From Desulfovibrio sp. (GTDB lineage Bacteria > Desulfobacterota > Desulfovibrionia > Desulfovibrionales > Desulfovibrionaceae): 64,000 bases of DNA. Shown here piece by piece: positions 1 to 7,288 of the stretch. A program made the position numbers and the translations under genes. Positions within the stretch are counted from its first letter, which is position 1, and the number at the start of each line of letters is the position of its first letter. The stretch is taken from contig JACQYS010000022.1 of NCBI GenBank assembly GCA_016208105.1, positions 248,001 to 312,000 of the forward strand, read 5' to 3'. The notes beneath the pieces were generated by a model, which was given only the letters and a program-made list of their open reading frames with translations, ran no database searches and was not told where the DNA came from.

Positions 1-864
1 GGACCTCAGCAGGTAACTTCCCAGCAAGGCGGCAAGCAGGACGCTCAATCAGAACAGTCTGCCGGCAAACAGGAGGAGCAGGCTCCAGCTCCCGTGTCCG
101 GAGAGAAACCGGAATCCGTTTCCAGGCCAGAGGAGAAGATTGCCGCGCCCCAGGAGCCGATGCCGGCTCCGGCCGATTCCCAGGTGGTTGCCGCCGCGCC
201 CGCAGCTGCGCCGGCGTCCTCGGATGGCGATTTGCCAAAGGAGCGCGCCTCGGAGAAGGATGAAGCGAAGCCGGCTTCAGCCGCTGCGGAAGCGAAGCAA
301 AAGGACCACCCAGCGTTGGCTGGAGTGTCTGACCCAGGAACGGACAAGACCGGGGGAATGGATAAAGCGGGGAAAACCGGGGCCGGGGCTGGCCAACCTG
401 GTACGGCGGGAACCGAGGCCAAAGAAACCAAGCAGGCCAAGCCTGAGAAGAAAAAAACCGGAGCTCAGGAAAAAACTGTTTCGGAAGCTACGGACAAGCA
501 GACGGACAAGGCCGTGCCCGCCAAGGGCGGCAAGGTAGTGGACGTCACCGCTCAGGACAACCCGGGCGAGTTCGTGCTGACCATAACCACGGATGGTCCC
601 GTTGAACGGGTGACTTCCTTTTACGCCAAGGACCCCGCCCGTCTTGCCGTGGACATCTGGGGCGTCTGGCAGCCGGGCGTTCCAGGAGTGATCGCGGTGG
701 GCGGCCCGATCATGGAGCGAATACGGATCGGATCGCACCCGGACAAGCTGCGGCTGGTCGTGGATTACCGCGACAAGGAGTCCTCCGGGTTTTCCGAACC
801 GGTGGTGGAGAAGACGGACAAGGGCGTGGTGGTCCGCGTGCCCAAGAGCAAGAAACCCCAATAG
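1..864 (+). CDS. AMIN-domain-containing protein, 3' part (start lies before the window)
   Basis: The frame is open from base 1 to the TAG at 862-864, so the gene is cut by the window edge. Roughly the first 175 visible residues are low-complexity and rich in Ala, Pro, Lys, Glu and Gln, like a flexible periplasmic linker. The last 110 residues (from about base 527) form a folded beta-rich domain with the pattern of an AMIN domain (motifs FVLTITTDGP, RLAVDIWG, KLRLVVDYRD). AMIN domains in N-acetylmuramyl-L-alanine amidases and in secretins such as PilQ bind peptidoglycan and localise proteins to the envelope. No catalytic domain follows it, so this is probably a peptidoglycan-anchored accessory protein. 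The N-terminus and any signal peptide cannot be seen. Confidence 0.75.
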   Translation, partial: GPQQVTSQQGGKQDAQSEQSAGKQEEQAPAPVSGEKPESVSRPEEKIAAPQEPMPAPADSQVVAAAPAAAPASSDGDLPKERASEKDEAKPASAAAEAKQKDHPALAGVSDPGTDKTGGMDKAGKTGAGAGQPGTAGTEAKETKQAKPEKKKTGAQEKTVSEATDKQTDKAVPAKGGKVVDVTAQDNPGEFVLTITTDGPVERVTSFYAKDPARLAVDIWGVWQPGVPGVIAVGGPIMERIRIGSHPDKLRLVVDYRDKESSGFSEPVVEKTDKGVVVRVPKSKKPQ

Positions 865-900
865 CGCTTTACGAGCGCTTCGGTGCGGCGCAATTGTTTC

Positions 901-930
901 AGGGCATGGCGGCTTGGCCATGCCCTTGTG
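901..930 (+). terminator. Rho-independent terminator after the AMIN-domain gene
   Basis: A 10-bp stem (901-910 with 917-926, arms AGGGCATGGC and GCCATGCCCT) with a 6-nt loop, 37 nt after the stop codon, is followed by a weak T-rich stretch (TTGTGGTAACTTGTCT). It sits between convergent genes and could serve both, although the minus-strand T-tract is poorer. Confidence 0.5.
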
Positions 931-939
931 GTAACTTGT

Positions 940-1389
940 CTAAACCTTGCCGGCTGAGGATTTACCAGTCCCGGCAAGCGAGGAGCCGCCTGCCGACCCG
1001 CTTGCCGAGGACGACTGGGCCGTCAGCTGCGCGAGTTGCTGGGTCAAGGCGGCCAGCTGGGTCTGCAAACCCTTCACCACGGCCTGCTTGGTATTGTCCG
1101 GAAGGCTGCTCTGCTCCACCTCGGCAATCTTTTTCTCCAGTTCCTCGATCTGCTTCTTGAGCTTGGTCACGGGGTCGCTGTCTTCGGATTCCGACTCGCT
1201 GGCCGTTCCGGTGTTCTTGCCCAGTATCTTGGAGAGTTCCTTGGCGGCCGCCGACAATGTGACCGTGTCGCTTGAGGCTGCTGTGGAGGAACTGGCCTGG
1301 CTGGCCGAGGCAGTGGTGCCCGCCTGGTCAGTCTTGGTCACCGCCTGCACGGCCTGGTAGCCGCTCAACGCCGCGATTGAAGAATCCAT
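940..1389 (-). CDS. FlxA-like family protein (coiled coil)
   Basis: A 149-residue protein with an N-terminal stretch rich in Ala/Ser/Thr, a central coiled coil (motifs VTKLKKQIEELEKKIAEVEQ and LQTQLAALTQQLAQLTAQ) and a Ser/Gly-rich tail. The layout matches FlxA-like proteins, and it is a paralogue of the gene at 37031-37483: both share a short VTLSxAAKEL/ITISDEAKKL-like segment followed by the K-Q-I coiled coil. I chose the ATG at 1389 because it has an AGGAGT ribosome site 7 nt upstream; an upstream extension would lack one. There is no signal peptide or membrane segment. FlxA in E. coli belongs to the flagellar sigma-28 regulon, but the function is unknown. No sigma-28 site was found upstream of this copy. 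Confidence 0.6.
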   Translation of the reverse strand: MDSSIAALSGYQAVQAVTKTDQAGTTASASQASSSTAASSDTVTLSAAAKELSKILGKNTGTASESESEDSDPVTKLKKQIEELEKKIAEVEQSSLPDNTKQAVVKGLQTQLAALTQQLAQLTAQSSSASGSAGGSSLAGTGKSSAGKV

Positions 1390-1518
1390 GGTGCACTCCT
1401 GGAAAGCGTGTCCCGGAAAAAAATTCCCGCTCGGGTGAGAAAGCAAGGACTGTTCCGGGGCGACTCAGGCACAGAGGAGTGAAATGGATGCTTTACGGCT
1501 GGGCAAGGCTTAAGAGGG

Positions 1519-1836
1519 TTAATCCGGGAACAACCGCAGCCCGGCCACTCCCGCTACGATGAGGGCGATGCAGGCCAGCCGGGGCAGGGCGGCCGATTCG
1601 CCGTATGCGATCATGCCCACCAAAACTGTCCCGAGGGTGCCGATTCCGGTCCACACCGCATAGGCCGTGCCGATGGGAAGGTGTTTCGCGGCGATCCCCA
1701 ACAGTCCCATGCTGGCAATCATGCTGACCACCACGATAATGGTGGGCCAAAGCCTGGTGAAGCCCCCGGTTGACTTGAGCCCGACTGCCCAAACAATCTC
1801 GAAGAGTGCGGCAAGAATAAGCACGGCCCATTCCAT
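1519..1836 (-). CDS. gdx: Guanidinium exporter Gdx (SugE), small multidrug resistance family
   Basis: The 105-residue protein has the size and four transmembrane helices of the SMR family. It carries the conserved glutamate in helix 1 (ALFEIVWAVGLK) and the SugE-type signature GTAYAVWTGIGTLGTV in helix 3, aligning along its length with E. coli SugE/Gdx rather than with the EmrE branch. Members of this branch export guanidinium in exchange for protons across the inner membrane as a dual-topology dimer. The ATG at 1836 has AAGGAG 7 nt upstream. The assignment is strongly reinforced by the guanidine-II riboswitch directly upstream in the leader (1858-1906), which would turn on translation when guanidine accumulates. 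The gene is monocistronic, with a terminator of the jag unit on its upstream side. Confidence 0.93.
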   Translation of the reverse strand: MEWAVLILAALFEIVWAVGLKSTGGFTRLWPTIIVVVSMIASMGLLGIAAKHLPIGTAYAVWTGIGTLGTVLVGMIAYGESAALPRLACIALIVAGVAGLRLFPD

Positions 1837-1857
1837 GAGTGCGCTCCTTGGTTATTT

Positions 1858-1906
1858 GGGGTCGTCCCCTGTGAAAGCCGGAAGCGGGTAAGCCGGGTCG
1901 TCCCGG
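1858..1906 (-). promoter_or_regulatory. Guanidine-II (mini-ykkC) riboswitch controlling gdx
   Basis: Read on the minus strand, two GC-rich hairpins each carry an ACGA tetraloop: P1 at 1906-1893 (CCGGG-ACGA-CCCGG) and P2 at 1869-1858 (GGGG-ACGA-CCCC), separated by a 23-nt linker. P2 ends 8 nt before the AAGGAG ribosome site (1849-1844) of gdx. Two hairpins with ACGR loops close to the ribosome site of an SMR exporter are the defining layout of the guanidine-II class, in which ligand-stabilised kissing loops expose the ribosome site. Confidence 0.93.
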
Positions 1907-1960
1907 TCGCCGAGGCGGGCCAATCAGATTGAAAAACGACGGGCTGCGAATTCACCAAAG

Positions 1961-1985
1961 CAAAAGGCCGGAAAGACTCCGGCCT
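1961..1985 (-). terminator. Rho-independent terminator of the rpmH-rnpA-yidD-yidC-jag unit
   Basis: A perfect 7-bp stem (1979-1985 with 1965-1971, AGGCCGG/CCGGCCT) and a 7-nt loop are followed on the minus strand by TTTTGCTTTGG. It lies 55 nt after the jag stop codon and separates that unit from gdx, so gdx must have its own promoter between about 1906 and 1965. Confidence 0.8.
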
Positions 1986-2039
1986 ATGCTGTAAAAAAAT
2001 CATCAAAGGCTTTACGTCATCCAGGCACGGGCGTGGCTC

Positions 2040-3044
2040 CTACTGAGCCTGTGCCGCCGCTTCGACCTTGGCACGCTTGGGAACGATGATGACCCTCTTC
2101 ATCGGCCCGTCGCCCTTGCTGCGGGTCTGGATGGTCTCGTCGTTCTGCAGCGCCATGTGGATCACCCTGCGGTGGTAGGAGCTGAGCGGTTTGGTGCTCT
2201 GGGGACGGCCCAGATTCTTGGCCTTGTCAGCCAGGTAGAGGGCCATCTTGCGCAGGTTGTCGTCTTGTTTTTCGCGGTATTCGCCGGTGTTTATCTGGAC
2301 GCGGACCGGAGTTTTCCAGCGCCTGGCCACGATGCGGTTGGCCAGGTACTGAAGCGCCGCCAGGGTCTGGCCTTCGCGTCCGATCAGAAGTCCCGAATGC
2401 TCTTCGTCCTGGATGAGCACGTTCACCCGGCTGGCCGTTCCGTCGATCTCCATCTTGGGCTCCTGCTCGAGGATGGGCACGAGCAGGCGGTTCATGATCT
2501 CGGTGGTCAGCGCGATCAGCTCGGCCGAAGCCGGGGACTGGTCCTGGCCCTCGGGCAGGTCGTCGTCCAGGGCGTCCATCCGGTGGTCGGAGCCGTTCTG
2601 GGGCCTTTGCTCGGCCTTGGCCTGGGCGGGGTGCTCGCGCCTCGGGCGCTCGGGCCTGGGTTCCCTGGGCTCTCGGTGGTTCTGGGGCTTGTCCCTGCGG
2701 GGAGGGCGGCTTCTCTGGCCGCGTTCCTGGGGCTGTTGGCCGTTTGGCGCGGCTGCTTCCCGTGGTTCCTCCTGGGGCGTGCTTCCAGCGGCGGGAGCGG
2801 CGCAGGCCGCGGCAGCTGCCTTTTCTTTACGCTCGTCTTCCTCGATCAGGGCGACCACCGCAGGGTCCAAACGCCGCCGGGCCCTGATCTGGGCTTTTTT
2901 CTTGCCCATCAAACCGAAGATGCCGGTGGAGCCGCCGGTAATTATTTCCACTTCCAGTTTGTCGCGTTCAGTGGCGAAGAACCGGCAGGCCTCGGTGATG
3001 GCGTCATCAACGGTCTTGCCGGTGAATGTGTTGAACTCGCTCAT
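2040..3044 (-). CDS. jag: RNA-binding protein Jag/KhpB (Jag-N, KH and R3H domains)
   Basis: 334 residues. The first 55 form a Jag-N domain (FTGKTVDDAITEACRFF, GSTGIFGLMGKKKAQI). A long, charged, disordered linker rich in Arg, Pro and Glu (about residues 60-165) follows, then a KH-like domain with the GREGQTLAALQYLANRIV motif and a C-terminal R3H domain (SSYHRRVIHMALQND). KhpB/Jag binds RNA and in Gram-positives helps control cell elongation and division together with KhpA. Its position directly after yidC is the classic arrangement; the AAGGAG ribosome site overlaps the yidC stop codon, so the two are probably translationally coupled. The linker is longer than in many homologues. Confidence 0.92.
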   Translation of the reverse strand: MSEFNTFTGKTVDDAITEACRFFATERDKLEVEIITGGSTGIFGLMGKKKAQIRARRRLDPAVVALIEEDERKEKAAAAACAAPAAGSTPQEEPREAAAPNGQQPQERGQRSRPPRRDKPQNHREPREPRPERPRREHPAQAKAEQRPQNGSDHRMDALDDDLPEGQDQSPASAELIALTTEIMNRLLVPILEQEPKMEIDGTASRVNVLIQDEEHSGLLIGREGQTLAALQYLANRIVARRWKTPVRVQINTGEYREKQDDNLRKMALYLADKAKNLGRPQSTKPLSSYHRRVIHMALQNDETIQTRSKGDGPMKRVIIVPKRAKVEAAAQAQ

Positions 3045-3053
3045 GGATGCTCC

Positions 3054-4685
3054 TTAGGCTTTCTTTGGCGCCGGGGCCGCGCTTCCCTTCATGAGCATCC
3101 CCTGCTGGGCGATGGAGAGCACGTTGTTCACCAGCCAGTAGATCACCAGCCCCGAGGGGAAATTCAGGAACATGAAGGTGAAGATCACCGGCATGAACAA
3201 CATGATTTTGGCCTGGGTGGGATCGCCCGGGGGGGGAGACATCTTCTGCTGGATGAACATGGTGGCGCCCATGATGAGCGGCGTCACGTAGTAGGGGTCC
3301 TTGGAGGCCAGGTCGGCCAGCCAGGGAAGGTTGGTGAAGGGCACCGTGGCGATGAACGCAGCGTGGCGGAGCTCGATGGAGTTGAGCAGGGCCTGGTACA
3401 GGCCAAAGAATACGGGAATCTGCACCAGGATGGGTAAACACCCGCCAGCCGGATTGACCTTGTAGGTCTTGTAGAGCTGCATGAGCTCTTCGTTCATCTT
3501 GGTGCGGTCCTCACCGTGCTTCTCGCGTATGGCGGCCATCATGGGCTGAAGCTTGCGCATCTTCTCCATGGATTGGTAGCTTTTGTGGGAAAGCGGCCAG
3601 AACAGAAGCTTGATGAACACGGTAAGGAGGATGATGGCCACGCCGTAGTTGTGCACGTAGCCGTAGAGGAAGTGCAAAAGCCACAGGCAGGCTTCGGCCA
3701 GTATGTGGAACCAGCCGTAGTCCAGGGCGGCCTTCAGGTTGCCGGGCGCGTCAGCCAGGGTGACGCGCTCCTTGGGGCCCAGGTAGTAGCTGTTCTCGAT
3801 TTTCACAGGCTGTCCGGCAGCCAGGGAAATGTTGTCCTTTTCGGCGGCCAGGCGGGTGATGTCGTCGGCGTGCTGGAGCTTTAACGCCGCAGCCCCGGCC
3901 GGGATGATGGCGGAGATGAAATAGTTGCTCTCCACGGCGGCCCACTTGCCCCCGGCGTCGATCACCTTTCCGTCTTTCAACTTGTCCAGGCTGGTGATCT
4001 CTTCCAGCCCCTTGTCGAAGTACGCTGCGCGGGTGGGGTTGTAGTTGTCCTCTCCGCCGGTGAGGCTGCCCGCTGCCAAGGTGAAGGCCACCCGGGAAAC
4101 CTGAGGGGCCTGGGCTACCAGAGTGACGGCCTCGTCGATCTCGTATTTGTCGGCGTGGAAGGTGAGTTCGCGCTTGATGGTGAGCCCGCCCTGGGTGCCT
4201 GTGAAGGTCAAGGTGGCGGATTTGCCCGGCTCGATGGTGGTGTCCTTGGCGGTGGTGGTCCACTGGGCGTCGCGCCAGGAGGCCTTGCCGTCCACGATGA
4301 GCCCCATGGGCGCCTTGATGGCGGCCTTGCTGGAAACCAGGTCCATGTTGGGGGAGTCGGGAGCCAGGGAAAGCTTGTACTTGCTCAGGGTGAAGTGCTG
4401 CAGCACGCCGCCGGAATTGAGGAGCGTGGCCTTGTACAGGGGCGTGGTAATGGTGATGGGCGCTCCGGCCAGGGGCTCGGCTGCGGCCATGGTAGCGTCG
4501 GGCTTGGCGGACGGCTTGGCCGCGCTGATGGCGTCAGGCTGCTGGCCCTGCTGTTGGCCCTGCTGCTGTTGTTGCTGGGGCGGAGCCTTCTGAATCAAGG
4601 CGTTTTGGGGGAAGAAATATTGCCATCCGATGAGGATGCCCAGGCACAAGACGATGGCGAGCAAAACGCGCTTGTTGTTATCCAT
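3054..4685 (-). CDS. yidC: Membrane protein insertase YidC
   Basis: 543 residues, the usual length for Gram-negative YidC. There is an N-terminal signal-anchor helix (VLLAIVLCLGILIGWQYFF), a Gln/Pro/Ala linker, a large periplasmic beta-sandwich domain (about residues 75-330) and the conserved C-terminal insertase core of five transmembrane helices. Core motifs include YGVAIILLTVFIKLLFWPLS with the conserved Arg/Lys-rich cytoplasmic loop, and NPAGGCLPILVQIPVFFGLY. YidC inserts small membrane proteins alone and others together with SecYEG. The gene sits between yidD and jag on the minus strand with gaps of 10 and 9 nt, so it is within one transcription unit. Confidence 0.97.
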   Translation of the reverse strand: MDNNKRVLLAIVLCLGILIGWQYFFPQNALIQKAPPQQQQQQGQQQGQQPDAISAAKPSAKPDATMAAAEPLAGAPITITTPLYKATLLNSGGVLQHFTLSKYKLSLAPDSPNMDLVSSKAAIKAPMGLIVDGKASWRDAQWTTTAKDTTIEPGKSATLTFTGTQGGLTIKRELTFHADKYEIDEAVTLVAQAPQVSRVAFTLAAGSLTGGEDNYNPTRAAYFDKGLEEITSLDKLKDGKVIDAGGKWAAVESNYFISAIIPAGAAALKLQHADDITRLAAEKDNISLAAGQPVKIENSYYLGPKERVTLADAPGNLKAALDYGWFHILAEACLWLLHFLYGYVHNYGVAIILLTVFIKLLFWPLSHKSYQSMEKMRKLQPMMAAIREKHGEDRTKMNEELMQLYKTYKVNPAGGCLPILVQIPVFFGLYQALLNSIELRHAAFIATVPFTNLPWLADLASKDPYYVTPLIMGATMFIQQKMSPPPGDPTQAKIMLFMPVIFTFMFLNFPSGLVIYWLVNNVLSIAQQGMLMKGSAAPAPKKA

Positions 4686-4695
4686 TGGAAACGTC

Positions 4696-4962
4696 CTATT
4701 TCGCGGCGAGCCGCGCGCGGCGTCGCGGAATGATCGCGGGCCAGCTCAGGGTTAGGGGAACGGGGTCGTAGCCGGGCTTGCAAAGGGGCTGGCAACGCAG
4801 AAGCCGCCAGACGGCGAGGAATGCGCCGCGCAGTGGGCCGAAGCGGAGAACGGCTTCGCGCGCGTACTCCGAGCAGGATGGGGTGAACCGGCAGTGCCCC
4901 GGGAAAAGCGGAGACAGGCAATACCGGTAGAAGGCGATAATGGCGAGTAAAAGCCTTTGCAT
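4696..4962 (-). CDS. yidD: Membrane protein insertion efficiency factor YidD
   Basis: 88 residues from the ATG at 4962, which gives the family's usual N-terminus ([19 protein letters not shown]). The signature [15 protein letters not shown] and the downstream cysteine of [16 protein letters not shown] are present. YidD is a small, amphipathic, membrane-associated protein that assists YidC-dependent insertion. An upstream in-frame ATG at 5004 would add 14 residues; I consider it less likely because family members begin near the hydrophobic segment, but neither start has a strong ribosome site. The gene lies between rnpA and yidC. Confidence 0.93.
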   Translation of the reverse strand: MQRLLLAIIAFYRYCLSPLFPGHCRFTPSCSEYAREAVLRFGPLRGAFLAVWRLLRCQPLCKPGYDPVPLTLSWPAIIPRRRARLAAK

Positions 4963-5042
4963 AGTATCCCGAACCAGACCTCGCGGCCTGGATTGTGGGT
5001 CCATGCGGACCCGACCGGCAAACCCCTTTTACAAAGGATCGC

Positions 5043-5549
5043 TCAGGCGGAAGTTGGTTCCTGGCTGGCCTTCAGTTTCGCGAGGATGGGCTCGAGGTCT
5101 CTTGTGAGCGTGTCGAGCGTCAGGCCTGCAGCATCAAGGTGTTTTTTCGGAACCGCCACAATATCGATCCCGCCTGGGATCACGGGGCCGTGGAGCCGGA
5201 AGAATTCCCTCAAGAGCCTTTTCACCCGGTTGCGAACAACAGCGTTTCCGGTCTTCCGGCTTACAGCCAGCCCCAACCTCCAATGTGAAGCCGGGGCGGG
5301 CTGGTCTAGCACGAAAAGGATGAAGCCCTTGGTGTGGTGTCGCCGTCCCCGCTCGTAACATGCAAGAAATTGCGGGCGCTTGACCAGGCGAAAGGCACGG
5401 GGAAAACCTAGACGCCCAGGCGTTTGCGGCCCTTGGCGCGGCGGCGGCGAATGATCGCCCTGCCGTTCTTGGTACGGGAGCGCACCAGAAAACCGTGGGT
5501 GCGTTTGCGCCTTGTGTTCGAGGGCTGGTATGTTCTCTTGCTCATGCAT
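5043..5549 (-). CDS. rnpA: Ribonuclease P protein component with N-terminal extension encoded across rpmH
   Basis: 168 residues from the ATG at 5549. The RNase P protein core begins at about residue 48 ([20 protein letters not shown]) and includes the RNR signature ([22 protein letters not shown]). It binds the RNase P RNA and matures tRNA 5' ends. In this frame there is no ATG, GTG or TTG codon between 5549 and the core, so the protein can only start upstream of, or at, the start of rpmH; its first 47 residues are translated from rpmH DNA in a different frame. GGAG lies only 3 nt before this ATG and 7 nt before the rpmH ATG. In-frame ATGs at 5558, 5588 and 5612 are alternatives. Confidence 0.88.
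   Translation of the reverse strand: MHEQENIPALEHKAQTHPRFSGALPYQERQGDHSPPPRQGPQTPGRLGFPRAFRLVKRPQFLACYERGRRHHTKGFILFVLDQPAPASHWRLGLAVSRKTGNAVVRNRVKRLLREFFRLHGPVIPGGIDIVAVPKKHLDAAGLTLDTLTRDLEPILAKLKASQEPTSA
5408..5545 (-). CDS. rpmH: 50S ribosomal protein bL34
   Basis: 45 residues with the canonical bL34 sequence: it opens [20 protein letters not shown] and ends GRKRLGV before a TAG stop. It is a highly basic structural protein of the large ribosomal subunit. GGAG is 7 nt upstream of the ATG, an optimal spacing. The whole gene is contained within the rnpA reading frame (frame offset, start codons 4 nt apart), so one ribosome site appears to serve two overlapping starts. This is the first gene of the rpmH-rnpA-yidD-yidC-jag unit. 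Confidence 0.97.
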   Translation of the reverse strand: MSKRTYQPSNTRRKRTHGFLVRSRTKNGRAIIRRRRAKGRKRLGV

Positions 5550-5713
5550 GGTCTCCATGTCGAAGTGAAAAATGGAACTCGGCTTCATAGCCAGAAGACG
5601 GGACTCCGTCAAGGGGAAGCGGCAAAACCCTTGGTCTGGACTTGAATGAGCCCCGGCGTTAAAGAATGACGTGTCGTAAAACCCGCTTAACCTTCTGTCA
5701 ACAAGGACTCAGC

Positions 5714-6367
5714 ATGCATCCCAAACTGACGGAATTCTACAAGGCCCGGCTCGAAGAAACCGCCAAGGCCCTTCGCAAAAACAACTTCCTGGCCCACGTG
5801 GTGGATACGGCCCAGGACGCCAAGAAACTCGTCCTGGAAAACCTCATCCCCGCGCTGAAACCCGAATCCGTGGCTTTCGGCGGCTCCATGACCCTGGTTG
5901 ACACCGGGATCTATGAGGCCGTGAAGAACAATCCCGGTCTTAAACTTTTTGACACCTACAACTATTCCCTGCCTCCGGCGGAAATGATCGAACTCCGCCG
6001 CCAGGCGCTCCTGTGCGATCTTTTCCTCACCAGCACCAACGCCGTCACCGAGCAGGGCACCCTGGTGAACCTGGACGGCACCGGAAACCGGGTGGCCGCC
6101 CTGACGTTCGGCCCCAAGAAAGTCATCGTCCTGGCCGGGCGCAACAAACTGTGCGCGGACGACTACTCGGCCATGGAACGCGTTCGCGACGTGGCCGCGC
6201 CGGTGAATGCGGCGCGCCTGAGCAAGAAGACCCCCTGCACAGCCACCCACCGCTGCGAGGATTGCCCTTCTCCGGACCGCATCTGCAACACCTGGACGAT
6301 CACCTTGAAGTCCGCTCCCAAGGAGCGCACCACAGTGGTTCTCATAAACGAGGACCTGGGATTCTAG
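5714..6367 (+). CDS. LUD-domain protein (LutC/YkgG family, lactate utilisation type)
   Basis: 217 residues from the ATG at 5714, which has AAGGA 8 nt upstream. The chain matches LUD domains: AFGGSMTLVDTGIYEAV near residue 60, the segment LFLTSTNAVTEQGTLVNLDG, and FGPKKVIVLAGRNKL. A cysteine-bearing C-terminal part (HRCEDCPSPDRICN) is typical of the stand-alone versions in anaerobes. LutC with LutA and LutB oxidises L-lactate in other bacteria, but no lutAB lie nearby, so the substrate is unknown. It is divergent from rpmH and followed 80 nt later by a flavoprotein gene on the same strand. Confidence 0.8.
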   Translation: MHPKLTEFYKARLEETAKALRKNNFLAHVVDTAQDAKKLVLENLIPALKPESVAFGGSMTLVDTGIYEAVKNNPGLKLFDTYNYSLPPAEMIELRRQALLCDLFLTSTNAVTEQGTLVNLDGTGNRVAALTFGPKKVIVLAGRNKLCADDYSAMERVRDVAAPVNAARLSKKTPCTATHRCEDCPSPDRICNTWTITLKSAPKERTTVVLINEDLGF

Positions 6368-6447
6368 CCAACGGGCTAGGCAGCATCATCCCTAGGCCCA
6401 CTCGCACGCCGGCCTGGGGATGAAGTCTTCTCCAAGGAGCCGAGCGT

Positions 6448-7023
6448 ATGAAAGTCCTGGCAATAAACGGCAGCGCCCGCAAGGACGGCAACACGGCCAT
6501 CATGGTGCGCGCCGTGTTCGCGGAGCTTGAAAAGGAAGGCATCTCCACCCACATGGAGCAGCTGCACGGCGTGAAGCTTTCCGGCTGCATAGCCTGCTAC
6601 GAATGCTTCAAGCGCAAGGACAAGCGCTGCGCCGTGAAAAATGACCGCATGAATGACTACATCGAGATGATGCTCGACGCCGATGGAATCATCCTTGCCT
6701 CCCCCACCTATTTCGCGGACGTCACCGCCGGGCTGCGCGCCGTGATCGAGCGCGCCGGCATGGTGGCCAGGGCCTGCGAGGACATGTTCGCGCGCAAGGT
6801 GGGAGCCGGCGTGGTCACCATGCGCCGGGGCGGAGGCATGCAGACCTTCAATTCGCTCAACTCGTTTTTTTTCATCGGCCAGATGATAGTGCCAGGATCA
6901 AGCTACTGGAACATGGGTTTCGGACGCGACATCGGGCAGGTGGAGGGCGACCAGGAAGGCCTTAAGACCATGGCCGACCTGGGACGGAACATGGCCTGGC
7001 TCATGAAGAAGATAGACGGATAA
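6448..7023 (+). CDS. Flavodoxin-family NAD(P)H-dependent FMN reductase / iron-sulfur flavoprotein-like
   Basis: 191 residues starting MKVLAINGSARKDGNTAIMV, the FMN phosphate-binding loop of the NADPH-dependent FMN reductase branch. Residues 45-62 have CIACYECFKRKDKRC, a cysteine arrangement like that of archaeal and clostridial iron-sulfur flavoproteins, and SPTYFADVTAGLRAVIERAG follows. Such proteins are cytoplasmic FMN-dependent electron-transfer or reductase enzymes. An AAGGAG site sits upstream of the ATG at 6448. Neighbours give no substrate; co-directional spacing of 80 nt with the LUD gene suggests possible co-transcription. Confidence 0.8.
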   Translation: MKVLAINGSARKDGNTAIMVRAVFAELEKEGISTHMEQLHGVKLSGCIACYECFKRKDKRCAVKNDRMNDYIEMMLDADGIILASPTYFADVTAGLRAVIERAGMVARACEDMFARKVGAGVVTMRRGGGMQTFNSLNSFFFIGQMIVPGSSYWNMGFGRDIGQVEGDQEGLKTMADLGRNMAWLMKKIDG

Positions 7024-7270
7024 TCGGGGGCCAGCCCCCGAACCCCGGCCAGGGCTCCGCCCTGGACCCGCTGGGGGGATGATCCCCCCAGACCCCGCAA
7101 TTATGCATCACGCTCTCCGCCGGCTTGCCTGCGGAGGGCGCGATGCTATTTGGGAGTCCAGAGGGCTGATAATTCCGCAGGATAGCGGAATTGGACGCTG
7201 CTTGCAGCGCCCGTAGGGTGAGGGCCAGGATGGCCCGAGTCAACCCTCTGGCCGCCGGAGGCTTCTTACC
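7024..7270. repeat. Intergenic structured repeat element with nested palindromes
   Basis: The region contains no credible gene but a dense run of perfect or near-perfect hairpins: GGGGGC/GCCCCC (about 7026-7039), CCAGGGC/GCCCTGG, CTGGGGGGA/TCCCCCCAG, CTCCGC/GCGGAG, then an 8-bp inverted repeat CCAGAGGG (7158-7165) with CCCTCTGG (7244-7251) that encloses three more hairpins: AATTCCGC/GCGGAATT (7171-7192), CGCTGC/GCAGCG (about 7195-7208) and GGGCCA/TGGCCC (7222-7236). Similar GC-rich strings recur, from memory, between genes in Desulfovibrionaceae; only this copy was seen here. Confidence 0.55.
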
Positions 7271-7288
7271 CTTAAAATAAGAACCAAT

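Noticed and set aside
2157-3437. Long plus-strand open frame opposite jag and yidC
   Set aside because: It shadows two clear genes; its composition follows from the high third-position GC of the other strand, and it has no domain or ribosome site.
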